Of a stretch of 64,000 bases of DNA, positions 11,641 to 22,580 are shown one piece after another; within the stretch, counting starts at the first letter, position 1, and each line of letters opens with the position of its first letter. The translations under genes were made by a program, and so were the position numbers. Origin of the DNA: Diphasiastrum complanatum (lineage: Eukaryota; Streptophyta; Lycopodiopsida; Lycopodiales; Lycopodiaceae); NCBI GenBank assembly GCA_029204225.1, contig CM055103.1:38602954-38666953 (forward strand), given 5' to 3'. A model generated the notes under the pieces. It saw nothing but the letters and a program-made list of their open reading frames with translations. It did not search any database and was not told where the DNA came from.

Positions 11641-12400
11641 TGTGTTTGGTGTAGGCTGATATGCTAGGAATATTCGAGCCATCTTGAAAAAGATACAGAC
11701 TTAAGCCTAGAACTGGATCGGTCAAGTTTAGGCCTTTGCGCCATGTTGTAACGGCTTACAGTTGTTTAGTTCTAAGCCTAAGTCTAGAAGATTGAAACTT
11801 AAACTAGTCTGAATAAGTTTAACTTAAGTTAGTTCAGTTGTTTATGGTCCATTGGGGGTTTGTCCCATGGTACCAAGTTAAGCCTATGTGGTCTATTTGT
11901 CCCATAGTGCCTTTTTGTAAGTGACCACCACTCCAAGTATATATAGGAGTGGAAGAGTCCATTTTGAAAAAGAACCTCATTTGCAATACATGCTTATCTT
12001 TCTCTCTGAGTGTTCTCCCTTGTGTGGTTTTATGTACTGTGTTACTTCACATTGTATTGTATATTATTCATCTGACAATAAGTTAAGGCCCTCCATTCTC
12101 TAGTAGGGTAAGCCTTAGAGGAGGAGATTTTAGGTTAAGTCGTCATTGAATTAGGTTAAGCCATCATTTGAGTTAGTTCCTAAGTAGAGAAACGAGAAAA
12201 GAATGGATCTTGCCCGAAATACTCACCCACTCACTGTAGATCTTCTCATCCTTCAACCTCTCGGTTAGTTGGAAGCCATAGCCATTGGTTGGGAAAGCCA
12301 CAATGCCTAGTCGGAGCCATAACGTGTTCTAGTTGGGAGTCTGCCATAGCACTCATTAGTTGGAGCCATAGTCAAAGTTGAGGGATGCGAACAACCAACA
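11640..12400 (+). mobile_element. Gypsy 5' LTR, plus strand (left border approximate)
   Basis: It ends ...CCAACA at 12400, directly before a primer-site-like sequence. A TATATATA box lies at about 11938-11945, and GGTTAAG(T/C)C(G/A)TCATT-type short repeats occur near 12,130-12,165. The left border is a guess at a TGTG start near 11,640. No 3' LTR partner was found, because the body is truncated at about 15,130. Confidence 0.55.
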
Positions 12401-12418
12401 TTGACGCCGTTGCCGCTC
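12401..12418 (+). promoter_or_regulatory. Degenerate Gypsy primer-binding site
   Basis: TTGACGCCGTTGCCGCTC closely resembles the Athila/Tat-type primer site TTGGCGCCGTTGCCGGGG, with a few substitutions. It sits exactly after the CA end of an LTR-like block and faces the plus-strand gag at 14.2 kb. Confidence 0.7.
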
Positions 12419-12659
12419 TTTTCTTGTTTTCTCTCTTGCTTGTTGCTTTGCTAATACTTGCTTTTCGTTCTTTGTGCTTTTTGTTGCATCCCTTTTGCTT
12501 CTTGCACATTCGCTAGGTTTCAGGGTTTGGACATCGTAATTTCAGGGGTGAAGCCACCAGCGTTTTGAGCAACCATCAGCTCGTCTGAGCCCGTTTGAGC
12601 AACCACGAGCGATTTTGCAGCCATCAAAAGCCTCAGCACGCCACCGTTACAGCCCTCAA

Positions 12660-12920
12660 GCGCCCAGCAGGAGTTCGTTTTCATCTGTAGCAGGAGTAAT
12701 CAGCCCTTTTCAGTTCCTTCCTGCATCTGTAGCTCGTTTTCACTCATCATGAATTCGTTTTCACCTGTAGCAGGAGTAATCAGCACTTTTCAGTACCTTC
12801 TTCCATTTGTAGCTCGTTTTCAATCATCATGAGTTCGTTTTCATCTGTAGCAGGAGTTTGTTTTCATCTGTAGCAGGAGTAATCAGCACTTTTCAGCTCC
12901 TTCCCCCATCTGTAGCTCAT
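12660..12920 (+). repeat. Tandem repeat in Gypsy leader, about 86 bp unit
   Basis: Units carry GTAGCAGGAGTAATCAGC, CTTTTCAG(T/C)(T/A)CCTTC, ATCTGTAGCTCGTTTTCA and ATCATGA(A/G)TTCGTTTTCA. Roughly three units are visible, the last with a short internal duplication of the GTAGCAGGAGT phrase. It lies in the noncoding leader between the primer site and gag. Confidence 0.8.
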
Positions 12921-13829
12921 CAACATGCCTCGCGGGAGGTCTGGAGCATATTGAGGTTGCATTTTGAAGGAGCAAGGTTTTCTGGCAGCGCATTCCTGAA
13001 GGAGAGGAGAACACGGATTTAGAGCAGGCCCATGCATCTGTCCACGCGGACAGGAGAGCAGAGAACCTTTTTTTTTTTTCTGTTTTTTCAGGTAATTTCA
13101 TAAGAGCACATCTATCTAATGATGAGTAGCGCCCGTTAGCAACGATGGCATCAGATTTCGAACTGTTTTAAACCTGCCCTCTGCTGATTTATCTGCTGCC
13201 TGCTTTTTAAGGACTAAAGGAGGCGTTTCTATTATAGCTGTTCCAAGGTGCGCGAGTGATGTTTCCAGTTGTTTTTTCCAAGTATCCAATAGTTCGTTTT
13301 TTCAACCTTTCACTTGCACCCAGCCACGTTTTTAGCAGCAACTGCTATCTCATTTTCCACAGTCATCAGAGTCTGCTTCAGCCACATTTGAGCAGGGTAC
13401 AAGGTTTTGGATAGTGTTAGTTCTGTCTTTTGAGGATTTGCATCAGCTCGTTTTGCCTGTAGCCTACCGTAGCCCATTTTCAATTTGTTTTCAGCTCTTT
13501 CTTATGTCATTTTAAGGGGTTTTACAGAGTGTTTTTCGCACACCATCACCTGTTTCGCTATCAGCTGCATATTTTAGAAGCTCTCCTACTGTTTTTCACA
13601 CTTTAGAGGTGTGTTTCATGAATCATTCAGCTGCTTTCAGACGTTTTTCGACCTTTTTAGCAATTTTCCTACTGTTTTCTAGATTTTAGCGGTGTTTGTC
13701 ATCTGTGTTTCAGCCGTTTCTAGCCATTTTTTCAGTCATTTTCAGTGGGTTTCCGACTGATTTTTACTACATGTTTCTCATTAGTCTTCATAGCTGTTTA
13801 CAATTTTTTTTGTCACCTTTTGATTGGTG

Positions 13830-14130
13830 CGCGAGTCATCTTCCCGTGCGAGTCATTCCCACAGTTTCTAGCTCCACAGATACAGGTTTGCATGAGTCAT
13901 TTTTTTTTCTGAGTCATCTTCTGTGCGAGTACTTCCTGTGTGAGTCATTACACGGGTTCTAGCTCCACGGGAACGGGTTTGCACGAGTCGTTTTTTTGCG
14001 AGTCATCTTCTATGCGAGTACTTCCTGTTGGAGTCATTCCCACGGGTTCTAGCTCCACGAGTACAGGTTTGCACGAGTCATTTTTTTGCGAGTCATCTTC
14101 TGTACGAGTCATACGCGAGTGATAAGTTAC
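13830..14130 (+). repeat. Minisatellite of about 90 bp with CGAGTCAT motifs
   Basis: Three to four units share GGGTTCTAGCTCCACG, GGGTTTGCACGAGTC, TTTTTTTGCGAGTCATCTTC and TGCGAGTACTTCCTG. The core GCGAGTCAT/CGAGTCAT recurs about ten times from 13,840 to 14,220. Frames through it on both strands are repeat artefacts. Confidence 0.85.
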
Positions 14131-14228
14131 CGGTCCACGAGTCATTTTTTGCACTTTCTATGCCTCTAGGTGTCGTACGTTTCCGTCCATGAGTCATTTT
14201 TCATTGTGTGCGAGTACGTTCCCTTATG

Positions 14229-15128
14229 CGAGAAAGTAAAGAATCCGTGCGCACCTACATCGAGCATTTGAAACGTCTTAAAGTAGAGTGTGTCGATGAT
14301 CACGTAGCTGAGAAAATGGCCATCAAACTTTTTTTAGCTGGTTATCCAAGGCCATTAGGAGAGAATTGAAACCCGCAGACTCGTGCGAGTGATTGGAAGA
14401 CGCGATGGATGACGCCATCCGTGAAGAAGATGAAGGGTCTGACGAAGACCATGACTTTCGCGACAAGAGGGGAAAGGGGCTAGTTAAGCAGGAGACTTCC
14501 CGCGTGGAAGGATCGTCCTCATCTAGTGAGGTTGATATCCTTCACCACCTGGAGGGTTGGCAAAAAGCACAACAAGCTCAGATGGAGAAGCTAACCTCAG
14601 AATTCCAAAAGGTATTGAAGGATGTTGCTGAAAAAACTTTTCCAGTCCGTGAGAATGTCTAGTGTCCTATTTGTTCTCAAAACCACACCGCCAATGAGTG
14701 CCCGCACGTAAGAACATATTTCCCACACGCGGCGTGACCTATGTATCGCCCTTATAGGCAAGTTGGACCTCAACAATATGCACCAAATTACAATCCGAAT
14801 CCATCCGTGCCGAGGCCAGGACAATACCAACCCAGGCCAACAGGCCCAGTTCCTCATCAACCCAGACAACCATTTGTAGTCAATCAGCCTGCACCACATG
14901 TCCAATCTCATATGGTTGATACTATCTATGTCGATCCTGCTACCTATTATGTCGAGGATCCCAATGCCCATGTTTATCAAGTAGAGGTGAGCTACTCTTA
15001 CGAAATAGCACAGTTTGGATACGACCCCAATCAACCTCAGTATCATACACAACCTATAGCATATGCTGCGCAACCGATGCCAGTTTTACGTGGCTGTTTT
15101 GTGTGTGCGGGACAACATCCTAGCATTG
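14229..15128 (+). pseudogene. Gypsy gag, plus strand, truncated
   Basis: It starts inside the gag domain with RESKESVRTYIEHLKRLKVE and AIKLFLAGYPRP, typical of plant Gypsy gag. After a stop and frame change comes EDAMDDAIREEDEGSDEDHD, then a Gln-rich helix. A knuckle CPICSQNHTANEC follows near 14,670, with one residue fewer than the usual spacing. A Pro/Gln-rich stretch then runs to CFVCAGQH near 15,110. The same DAMDDAIREEDEGSD-type text occurs in the minus-strand Gypsy at 24.2 kb, so the two are related. At about 15,128-15,135 it is cut and joined to the integrase of an oppositely oriented Gypsy. No protease or pol remains. Confidence 0.8.
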
Positions 15129-15132
15129 CCCA

Positions 15133-16536
15133 CAGAGCAGCATGTAACTTGTGTTCCCAATCTGATATGCTAGCTTCAACTATTTTTGTGAGCACACTAT
15201 ACAGGATCTTATTGGATGATTCTGCTTGCCCATTACCGCGAGGATAATAAGACGTACTGGTCCTATGGATCACGGAGAATTCTTCCAACATGACCTTGAG
15301 GGTCTCATTGATGAAATGACTTTCGCAATTGTTGACTATCTCCACCGGGCATCCAAAGCGCACAATGATATTTTCATAGAGGAACTTGGCAGTTGTCCTA
15401 GCATCAGCTACACTTACTGCCTTGGCTTCAACCCACTTGGTGAGATAGTCAGTGGCTACGATTATGTATCGAGCCTAGGTACTCCTTGTTGCAGGGTGAA
15501 TTGGACCGATGTAATTCAATCCCCACTTTTCGAATGGTGCTTGGGCTAAGACCAGGTGTGGTAGGTCATAATTCAATGTCGTTGGTCTCCTTGCCCTTTG
15601 GCACACATAGCACTTCCTCAGGTATTCCTCTGTATCGCGAAATGATCTGGGTCGTCTCATGAGGAAGAATACACCGCCAAAGAATCCCATCTGGTCCTCT
15701 TCGGTATAATTGGCCGGCAATCAGCTGATAGGGTCTAGCTTTCAAGATCAATTTCCGCTGATCTGTCTTTGGTAGTGATTTGTTTGGTTGGCCCCACATT
15801 AGATATTCAACAATGTCGGCAGCCCATTCTAGTACTATGTCCATGTAAAATAAGACAACATCGGCTAGCTCATCATCGGGTTGGGTTGCAACCTCCTTTC
15901 CCTTGATTCGCGACACATGATCTGCCACGTAGTATTGTTTTTCCTTGCGAACTACTATCTAAAAATCAAACTCCAACAACAAAAGTATCCATCTGGTGAT
16001 TCTCCCTATGTTGGAAGTTTTGTTAATGAGATAAAGCAAGGGTCGATGGTCCGTATAAAAAGCAAAATGTGTGGCCATCAGGTATTGCCGAAATTTCTTA
16101 ACCGCATAGATCATTGCCATGGCTTCTCACTCTGTGGTTGAATAATTCATTTTTGTATCACTGAGCTGTCGGCTTGCAAATCGGATTGGAAAATCCTTTT
16201 TGTGTTCTCCTAGTTGGGTTAAGACTGCTCCAACTGCATACTTCGATGTGTCTATATGCACATGAAACTTAATGGACCAATTGGATGGATGTAAGATTGG
16301 TGCTGAAACCAATGCATCTTTAAGCTTTTGGAAAGCCTTTAGGGCTTTCTCGTTCCAATGTGGATCTGTTGTGAGTTTGTAAATTGGTCGGGCTAACTCC
16401 GCAAAATCTAGAATGAAGATCCTATAATAGTTAGCATGACCCATGAAGATGTAGACTTCGCGGATCGTCCTTGGTGGTGGTAGATCAACAATGATCTTGA
16501 TCTTTGATAGGTCTGTGGCGATCCCATGTCTAGATA
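15133..16536 (-). pseudogene. Gypsy pol 3' half: RNase H and integrase (split element)
   Basis: This is the downstream half of the minus-strand Gypsy whose upstream half lies at 22581-24884. From 16,536 down it holds the end of the reverse-transcriptase region (VSRHGIATDLSKI, MGHANYYRIFILDFAELARP) and RNase H (KFHVHIDTSKYAVGAVLTQ, FPIRFASRQLSDTKMNYS). The RNase H tail (MADHVSRIKGKE) and the integrase zinc region (PYQLIAGQLYRRGPDGILWR, YLRKCYVCQRARR) follow. The integrase core reads WGLNYIGPIHPATRST and PVEIVNNCESHF, where the usual catalytic-site context SD.G.HF has changed, then YYPRGNGQAESSNK. It stops after WEHKLHAALWA near 15,133. Frame breaks occur near 16,120 and 15,560. It is non-functional. 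Confidence 0.88.
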
Positions 16537-16544
16537 CTATATGG

Positions 16545-16798
16545 TATTAGAAATCAATGATAAACTTCATTGTTACTGTTTACGATGTACATTAATGTTG
16601 ATAGTTGTTGCCGGTTATAATTAACCGTAGGCTAGTCTATTAGTCTATTTGTAGGTTTTCTCTCTCTATCAGGGTTCAGGATTTATATGTACATTTTATA
16701 TTCAGTATGATGTTAGTGTGATAGAGTGATATTGCGTGTTTTTCTTCCGTCTCCCTACTTGGTGATTGTTTATGGTGAATGCTTGATGTTGCATTTTT
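16545..16798 (+). repeat. 5' LTR of nested Copia
   Basis: It begins TATTAGAAATCAATG; the matching 3' LTR begins TGTTAGAAATCAATG, so the terminal TG has mutated here. It ends in TTGCATTTTT. A TTTATATGTACATTTTATATT stretch may hold the promoter. Confidence 0.92.
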
Positions 16799-16812
16799 GT
16801 ATCAGAGCGGCA
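16799..16812 (+). promoter_or_regulatory. Copia primer-binding site
   Basis: GTATCAGAGCGGCA directly follows the 5' LTR. Plant Copia elements use TGGTATCAGAGC, complementary to initiator Met tRNA. The first bases are changed here. Confidence 0.8.
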
Positions 16813-17403
16813 AGAGTCATGTGTGCCTGATCAGTGGATACAACTTGTCACAAGCTCCGCAACAAAGTGAGAAAGTTCTTCACGGGAGGTGAAAGCTTGG
16901 AGAGATAAAAATGGCTGGAAGAAATCCTCCTTTGGTGTATTTTGCAGGTTTGGAGATCAGAATCATCAGTGGGAAACGAAGACACAGTCCTAGAGGCATC
17001 ACAAAGGCCAGGGCAGCATCAAACAAGTTGAAATCTGTTGAGTGGGGAGATTTTCACAATACTTCCTAGTTGTTGTGAAAAGCACAATCCTAGAGGCATC
17101 CAAAAGGCTAGGGCAGCATCAGACAGATTGAAAATCTGTTGAGTGAGAAAAGTTTTACAATATTTTTTTAGTCTTTATGAAAAGTATCATTTGTCAGAGA
17201 GTTGTGCTAAGAAATCTCTCATTTGTTTGTTTGGGGTACTGCAAATCACACCAGACAGTGTCTAGTACTGCCATTTAGAGCTTTGAGGCTTCATACCTTT
17301 CACATTATTGATATCTGTATGTTTGAACGATCACTCGTTTTGAAATCTGAGCAAAGAGAAATCTAGAATATTCTCTCTAAAAGTTCGTATATTCTCTCTT
17401 TTT

Positions 17404-17647
17404 CCGTACCAATATCGGATCCAAGCGCGCTAGTTGAAGAGACACTTGAGCAGTTGTACATCCGCGTTCCAGTCCGATATCGCATGTCCGTACCGATACC
17501 GGATCCAAGCGCACGAGTTAAAGAAAATTTCGACCAGTTGTACATCCGCGCTCCAGTCCAATATCGCATGCTCCAATATCGGATCCAAGTGCACAAGTTG
17601 AAGAGGATCCTGAGCAGCCATACTTCCGCGTCCATTTCGATATCAGG
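17404..17647 (+). repeat. 84-bp tandem repeat, three units, in Copia leader
   Basis: Units 17404-17487, 17488-17571 and 17572-17647 share ATCGGATCCAAG, AGTTGTACATCCGCG and CCAGTCCGATATCGCATG-type text. The period is 84 bp, a multiple of three. The array sits between the primer site and the gag start. Confidence 0.88.
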
Positions 17648-17716
17648 TGTATAACCTAAAAAATATACAGTTTTGTGGTGTGATAAATTACTTGATCTGG
17701 ACTCATCTATTCAGTA

Positions 17717-18600
17717 ATGGCAACTCTAAGCGAGAGTGTCCTCAATGAGTCAAGCAAATTGGAAGGAGCCGACAACTATGCAGTTTGGAAATTCAAACTG
17801 AAGAACATTTTGATGGAAAAGGAACTATGGGAGATCGTGACAAGAGAAGAGACAAGGCCATTGATTGAAGAATATCAACGGGCATTTGACAAGAGAAAAC
17901 GGAGAGCACAGAATGTCATCAACTTATCAGTTAATGATGGAATTATTTCCTACCTTTTGGATTCAGAAGGACCAAAAGAAGCATGGGATACGTTGAAGGC
18001 ATTGTTTGAGACCACAAACACATCTCGAGTGCTATTCCTGAAGACGAAGCTGCACACATTGCGGATGGATGATGGTGCAACAGTTGCTGATCACCTACTC
18101 AAGATCAAAGAGATTCGTGACCAATTAGCAGAATTGGAGAGCGAGTACAGGATCTTGAGATCGTGTAGTTGACATTGAATAGTTTGAGTGAGTCACATCA
18201 GATATTTGTGACAAGTATAGCCACACGGAAAAATCTTCCAACCTATGAAGAGTTAGGTGGATTGTTTTTGCAAGAAGAACAACGTCAAGAGAACTTGAGT
18301 CATCGCAACAGGGGATTTGATCAAGCTCTTGCAGTCAGGGGACATGGTGGTAGATTTGGTCGTGGAAGACACCAATCAAGAGGTGGAAACTCAAATCATG
18401 GATCATTCCAACAATTTCAAGAACAATCCAATGATGGCCCAAATTGAGGCAATTGGAATCAAGGCCGAGGTCAAGGACGCGACTATTCCAGGCAAAATAA
18501 ACCTAGAAATTGTAGGTATTGCAACAAACCTGGCCACTGGGAGCGTGAATGCTTCAAGAAACAGAAGGAAATGGATCAAAGAAAAGACAAAGGACAAGTG
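17717..18600 (+). pseudogene. Copia gag
   Basis: ATG at 17717 opens MATLSESVLNESSKLEGADNY followed by AVWKFKLKNILMEKELWEIV, the usual Copia gag opening. EAWDTLKALFETTNTSRVLF and a DQLAELE segment follow. A stop near 18,170 (RSCS) interrupts the frame, which resumes with LNSLSESHQIFVTSIATRK. A Gly/Arg-rich stretch leads to the zinc knuckle CRYCNKPGHWERECF at about 18,510-18,555. Gag coats the element RNA. The downstream frame continues into protease, as in intact Copia polyproteins. Confidence 0.88.
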
Positions 18601-19086
18601 AGAAATTATGCTGATCAACATCAATTTGATGATGATTATTTTAAAAATAATTATACTGATCAACATCAATACGATGATGATCAATATGAAGATGATACAA
18701 GTGAGAGCTCAAGATTAATCATTACAGCATTAATGACAAGTGATGAAACCAAGGATACCTGGTACATTGATAGTGGTGCATCCAAACACATGACTTCAAG
18801 GAAAGAGTGGTTTTCAGAACTCAAGGAAACTCACAATGGTGATGAAGTTGGACAAGCTGGTGGCAAATTGCTATTTGTTAAAGGAGTTGGAGTGGTACCA
18901 GTGAAGTTAGCCAGCGGGAAGATAAAGCAGATAAGCAATGTGCAATATGTACCTGGCTTAGCTAACAATCTACTATCTGTTGGGACGATGGCTAATCAGC
19001 AACTCAAGGTTGAGTTTGACAGCGACAAATGTCTTGTCATAAAAGTTCAAGAGCTTGTGCCACATTGGATGGGTTTGATAGATTAA
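18571..19086 (+). pseudogene. Copia protease domain, truncated
   Basis: An Asp/Gln-rich linker (DQHQFDDDYF repeated as DQHQYDDDQY) leads to the protease active site, DTWYIDSGASKHMTS at about 18,755-18,800. VQYVPGLANNLLSVGTMANQ follows, the usual end of the protease region. The frame is lost near 19,040-19,086, where foreign DNA begins. The GAG-pre-integrase and integrase domains that should follow are absent. Confidence 0.88.
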
Positions 19087-21245
19087 ATGTTGGGTTTTCA
19101 TTGGTTTGATCCATTGGGGTTTTTGTGTGTTTTCTTATTATGCAAATACAACAACAAGTACTCAAATTAGAATGATAGAAACGCTTCAATTGTTATATCC
19201 AATGCAAATAAAAAGCATTTACTTCTATTCATTCAATCTTATTGTTTGTAAGCTCAATCCAAGCCTACTATTTGCAAGCTTAATCCAAGCTTAAGAGAAA
19301 AACAACATCAAGCTACATTTGCCTTAATCAAAAGCAAAAATGAAAACCAAATCTTTATGTAAACTTCAATTAACTAATCCAAGCTAATGTTTACATAAAT
19401 TTTCCATTCTCATTCCCATGCCACTTGTCATTTCAAAAGCAACCAAAGTTTTCACATTTCTCACTATTCTAGATTTCCAAAACCAAGAAACTAGTGTCTA
19501 AAAATGGATAACTAATGAAGCTTTATGAAAACTTCAATTTTCAGATCTGATTTTCAAATTTACAGGTTTGAAAATCAAAACTTTAAAATGACAAAAAAAG
19601 AATTTCAAAACTTGTTTTATGCACAAAGTTACACTACCATTCCCTTCCTACATTGCCATCTTCATGAAACTAGGAGATAGAAAGGTGTAACTAATGAAGT
19701 TTGAATGAAAACTTCACTTTTCAGATCTGATTTTCAGATTTACAGGTCTAAGAAACAGAATTTCAAAATGAAAATTAGAACTTCAAACACTTCATTTATG
19801 CAAAAAAAACACTACTTTTGATCAAAACACATAGCTAGAATCAATCTTTTTGCCCCAAAAAAGTTTTTGTATGTAGAGGAAGACTTTCTCTAACCATCCC
19901 ACAAATCTTTTTTCGAAACTTTTAAAAACCCAAAGCCCACTTTAAAACTTCTCTAATATGAAAAAAAATCAGCCCCTAAACAATTCTATAAGCTTCACTA
20001 CTCTCTTCCAAAGAGAACTAGATTCATTGGGTACTTCAACTACAAGCTTCCTACAACTAGAGAAGCCTATAATCTTCCCCAAAAAAATTTAGTTGGTGAT
20101 CTTAATAGAACTTGAAGAAGGGTAGAAAGGTTACCATTCTTTGCTAGCTTTGATACCACTTTTACAAGTAGAGGTGAGGAAGTCCTCCAAATCCAAGGTA
20201 GAGCTTCCAAATGTCCTCCAAGCAACCCGCAAGCTCCAAGATGCTCCCCAACTCCAAGCTAGGATGCCTCCACCTACAAGTAAGGATCTACAAGCCTCCA
20301 AGGATCTCTCCTCCACCTGTGTCCCTACTCTTTAAACACAAAGATAGATAACAAGCTGGCCTCAAGTATTCACCACCCAATCACAACTAGATCCAAGCTC
20401 CAAGCAAGACCTATCTAGCACCCCCTTGCTAACCATAAACAAATCACAAGCATACCACAACACTCCATAGCATAGTCAACATCCAAACCCTACTTATGTC
20501 CCATACCATAAGCAAGATCCAGACCTCAAGCATACTACCACAAGAAAGCACTCTACACACTAGTAGCAATACTAGAGCATAAGCAAAGCAAACAAGAGAG
20601 ATCTTCCCATCGCAATGAGTGCCCTACTACTTTCATATAGATGGCCCATGGACCCCTCCAATGCACTATGGAGTTCCATGCTCATCCAATAAGAGAGAGA
20701 GAAGCCTAGGGGAGTTAAAAAATCTCCAAGAGCCTCCATAGGCTTATGGAATGTCAAGAGACTCCTTCCATAACCTATGACTCTTTGAATGCCTTTCTTG
20801 TGGGAGTTGGGAACTCAATGGACACTTTAGAAGGGCACCCTCCTACTAGGTCCCATTGCCCAAATTGTGCAAGTATACTTTGGTCCTAGACCAATAAAGT
20901 GATATGGTTCAAGGTTGAGGCCCAAGGTTTAGAAAAATAGTCATCCAATGACTTTCTAACACCTCTCTAGGTTTCATACCTCCATCCAAGGCATAGACAC
21001 CTACCTGTCCTTAACCAAGGACACTGGTACCTTAATCTAAGACACCTACCCTTAATACTAAGGGTACCTCTTATTCAAGGGTCACGTGACTCCATACCTC
21101 CAACTAAGGTATAGTCACTTGCCTGTCCTTATCCAAGGACACATACCCTTAATCCTAAAGGTATCTTGCCATTCAGCCCCCAGTACTAAATGGACTAATA
21201 GGGGTCTGACGTACTGCTAGTTACATAGGTATGTAACAGAAAACC
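19060..21245. other. Noncoding insertion or replacement inside the Copia body
   Basis: About 2.2 kb with no Copia match separates protease from reverse transcriptase, where integrase should be. A roughly 180-bp tandem duplication lies at about 19,505-19,800 (shared AACTAATGAAG, TTTTCAGATCTGATTTTCA, TTTACAGGT). A degenerate one at about 20,965-21,170 shares CATACCTCCA, CCTGTCCTTA, CCAAGGACAC and CTTAAT. No reading frame is convincing. On the minus strand GTGGTATCAAAGC (near 20,145-20,157) resembles a Copia primer site with one change, so a non-coding LTR element is possible, but no LTR pair was found. Confidence 0.6.
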
Positions 21246-21261
21246 TCCTGCAAGATTAGAG

Positions 21262-22320
21262 ATGAATCTAGCCCTAATGGGTTCTGTGCTCAAGGCTCAA
21301 GAACCAAAAACTTTTGACAAAGCAAAGGAGCACGAGGAGTGGCGTGAAGCTATGGAAACAGAAATGGAAGCTATATCACAAAATAGGACTTGGAACTTGG
21401 TTGAGCTACCTGATGGTAAGACGCCTATCACTTGCAAATGGATATACAAGATCAAATATGGAGCTGATGGCAACTCAACAAATACAAAGCATTGACATGA
21501 GCGATCTAGTATTGATGCACTATTGTCTTGGCATTGAAGTATGGCAAAAGGAAAATGTGGTCTTTCTTACACAAAACAGATATGCACAAGATTTGCTTTA
21601 TAAGTCCAATATGCAGGATTGATGAATCTGAGAAAGTGGATGCTTATTTGTATAGACAGCTGCTGGGTAGTTTGATTTATTTGACACACACATGACCTGA
21701 TATTTCTTATGATGTTGGTGTTGTTAGTCAATTTATGCAAGATCCTAGTCAAACACACTGGAAGTCTACTAAACATATTCTTAGATACATTCGAGGGACA
21801 TTGAATTTTGGTTTGAAGTATGATCAGTCTGAAGTGCCAATATTGATAGGATATACATATGCTAATTAGGCAAGTAATATTGATGACAGAAGGTCTACCA
21901 GGGGTCATACATTCAGTTATGGTACAGTTGCAGTTTCATGGAGCAAAAAAAAACAACCTACAGTAGCCCTATCCTCGACGGAAGCTGAATATCGAGCACT
22001 TAGCAATGCTGCACAAGAAGCGGTATCGTTATGAAGATGCTTGTGGATTTAGGTCAACCACAGGTGGATGCAACTACTATATCTTGTGACAATCAGAGCT
22101 GCATTCACCTTGCCAAAAATCCAGTTTCACATGCTCGAACCAAGCAATCGAAATACATTATTATTTTGCTCGAGAGAAAATTCTTGATGGAGCCATTGAT
22201 CTTGTTTTCTGTAAATCTGAAGATCAAGTGACAAATATTTTTACTAAGTCATTAGGTAGATGTAAATTTGAAAAGTTTCGTACTCTACTAGGAATAGAAG
22301 AATGTAATTTTATCATTGAG
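21262..22320 (+). pseudogene. Copia reverse transcriptase (partial) and RNase H
   Basis: The N-terminal reverse-transcriptase part reads EWREAMETEMEAISQNRTWN and CKWIYKIKYGADG. It then jumps, near 21,490, to the later LMHYCLGIEVWQ segment, so the catalytic YVDD region is deleted. ESEKVDAYLYRQLLGSLIYL, FMQDPSQTHWKSTKHILRYI, VALSSTEAEYRALSNAAQEA and DQVTNIFTKSLGRCKFEKFR follow in shifting frames. The last two are the RNase H and terminal motifs of Copia. Multiple stops and frameshifts make it inactive. Confidence 0.88.
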
Positions 22321-22326
22321 GGAGAG

Positions 22327-22580
22327 TGTTAGAAATCAATGATAAACTTCATTGTTACTGTTTACGATGTACATTAATGTTGACAGTTGTTACCAGCTGT
22401 AATTAGTCGTAGGCTAGTCTATTAGTCTATTCATAGGTTTTCTCTATCTATCAGGGTTCAAGGTTTATATGTACATTTTATATTCAGTATGATGTTAGTG
22501 TGATAGAGTGATATTGCGTGTTCTTCTTCCGTCTCCCTACTTGGTGATTGTTTATGGTGAATGCTTGATATTGCATTTTT
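22327..22580 (+). repeat. 3' LTR of nested Copia
   Basis: It starts TGTTAGAAATCAATG right after the purine stretch TTGAGGGAGAG. It ends TTGCATTTTT and is followed by TATATGGCC, matching the TATATGG before the 5' LTR. Confidence 0.93.

Larger units (their letters stand above)
16545..22580 (+). mobile_element. Copia LTR retrotransposon nested in a Gypsy element
   Basis: Two 254-bp LTRs (16545-16798 and 22327-22580) bound the element, with about a dozen or so differences between them by eye. TATATGG flanks both ends. Removing the element and one flank copy rejoins the Gypsy reading frame as GLILGHIVSRHGIATDL. A primer site follows the 5' LTR and a purine tract precedes the 3' LTR. The body keeps gag, protease, the first part of reverse transcriptase and RNase H. 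It lacks integrase and the YVDD region, and carries about 2.2 kb of foreign noncoding DNA between protease and reverse transcriptase. It is therefore a defective copy. Confidence 0.93.

Noticed and set aside
20140-20160. Complete minus-strand Copia element starting at a GTGGTATCAAAGC primer-like site
   Set aside because: The site has a mismatch, the preceding base pair is not the CA expected of an LTR end, and no LTR pair or gag frame was found.
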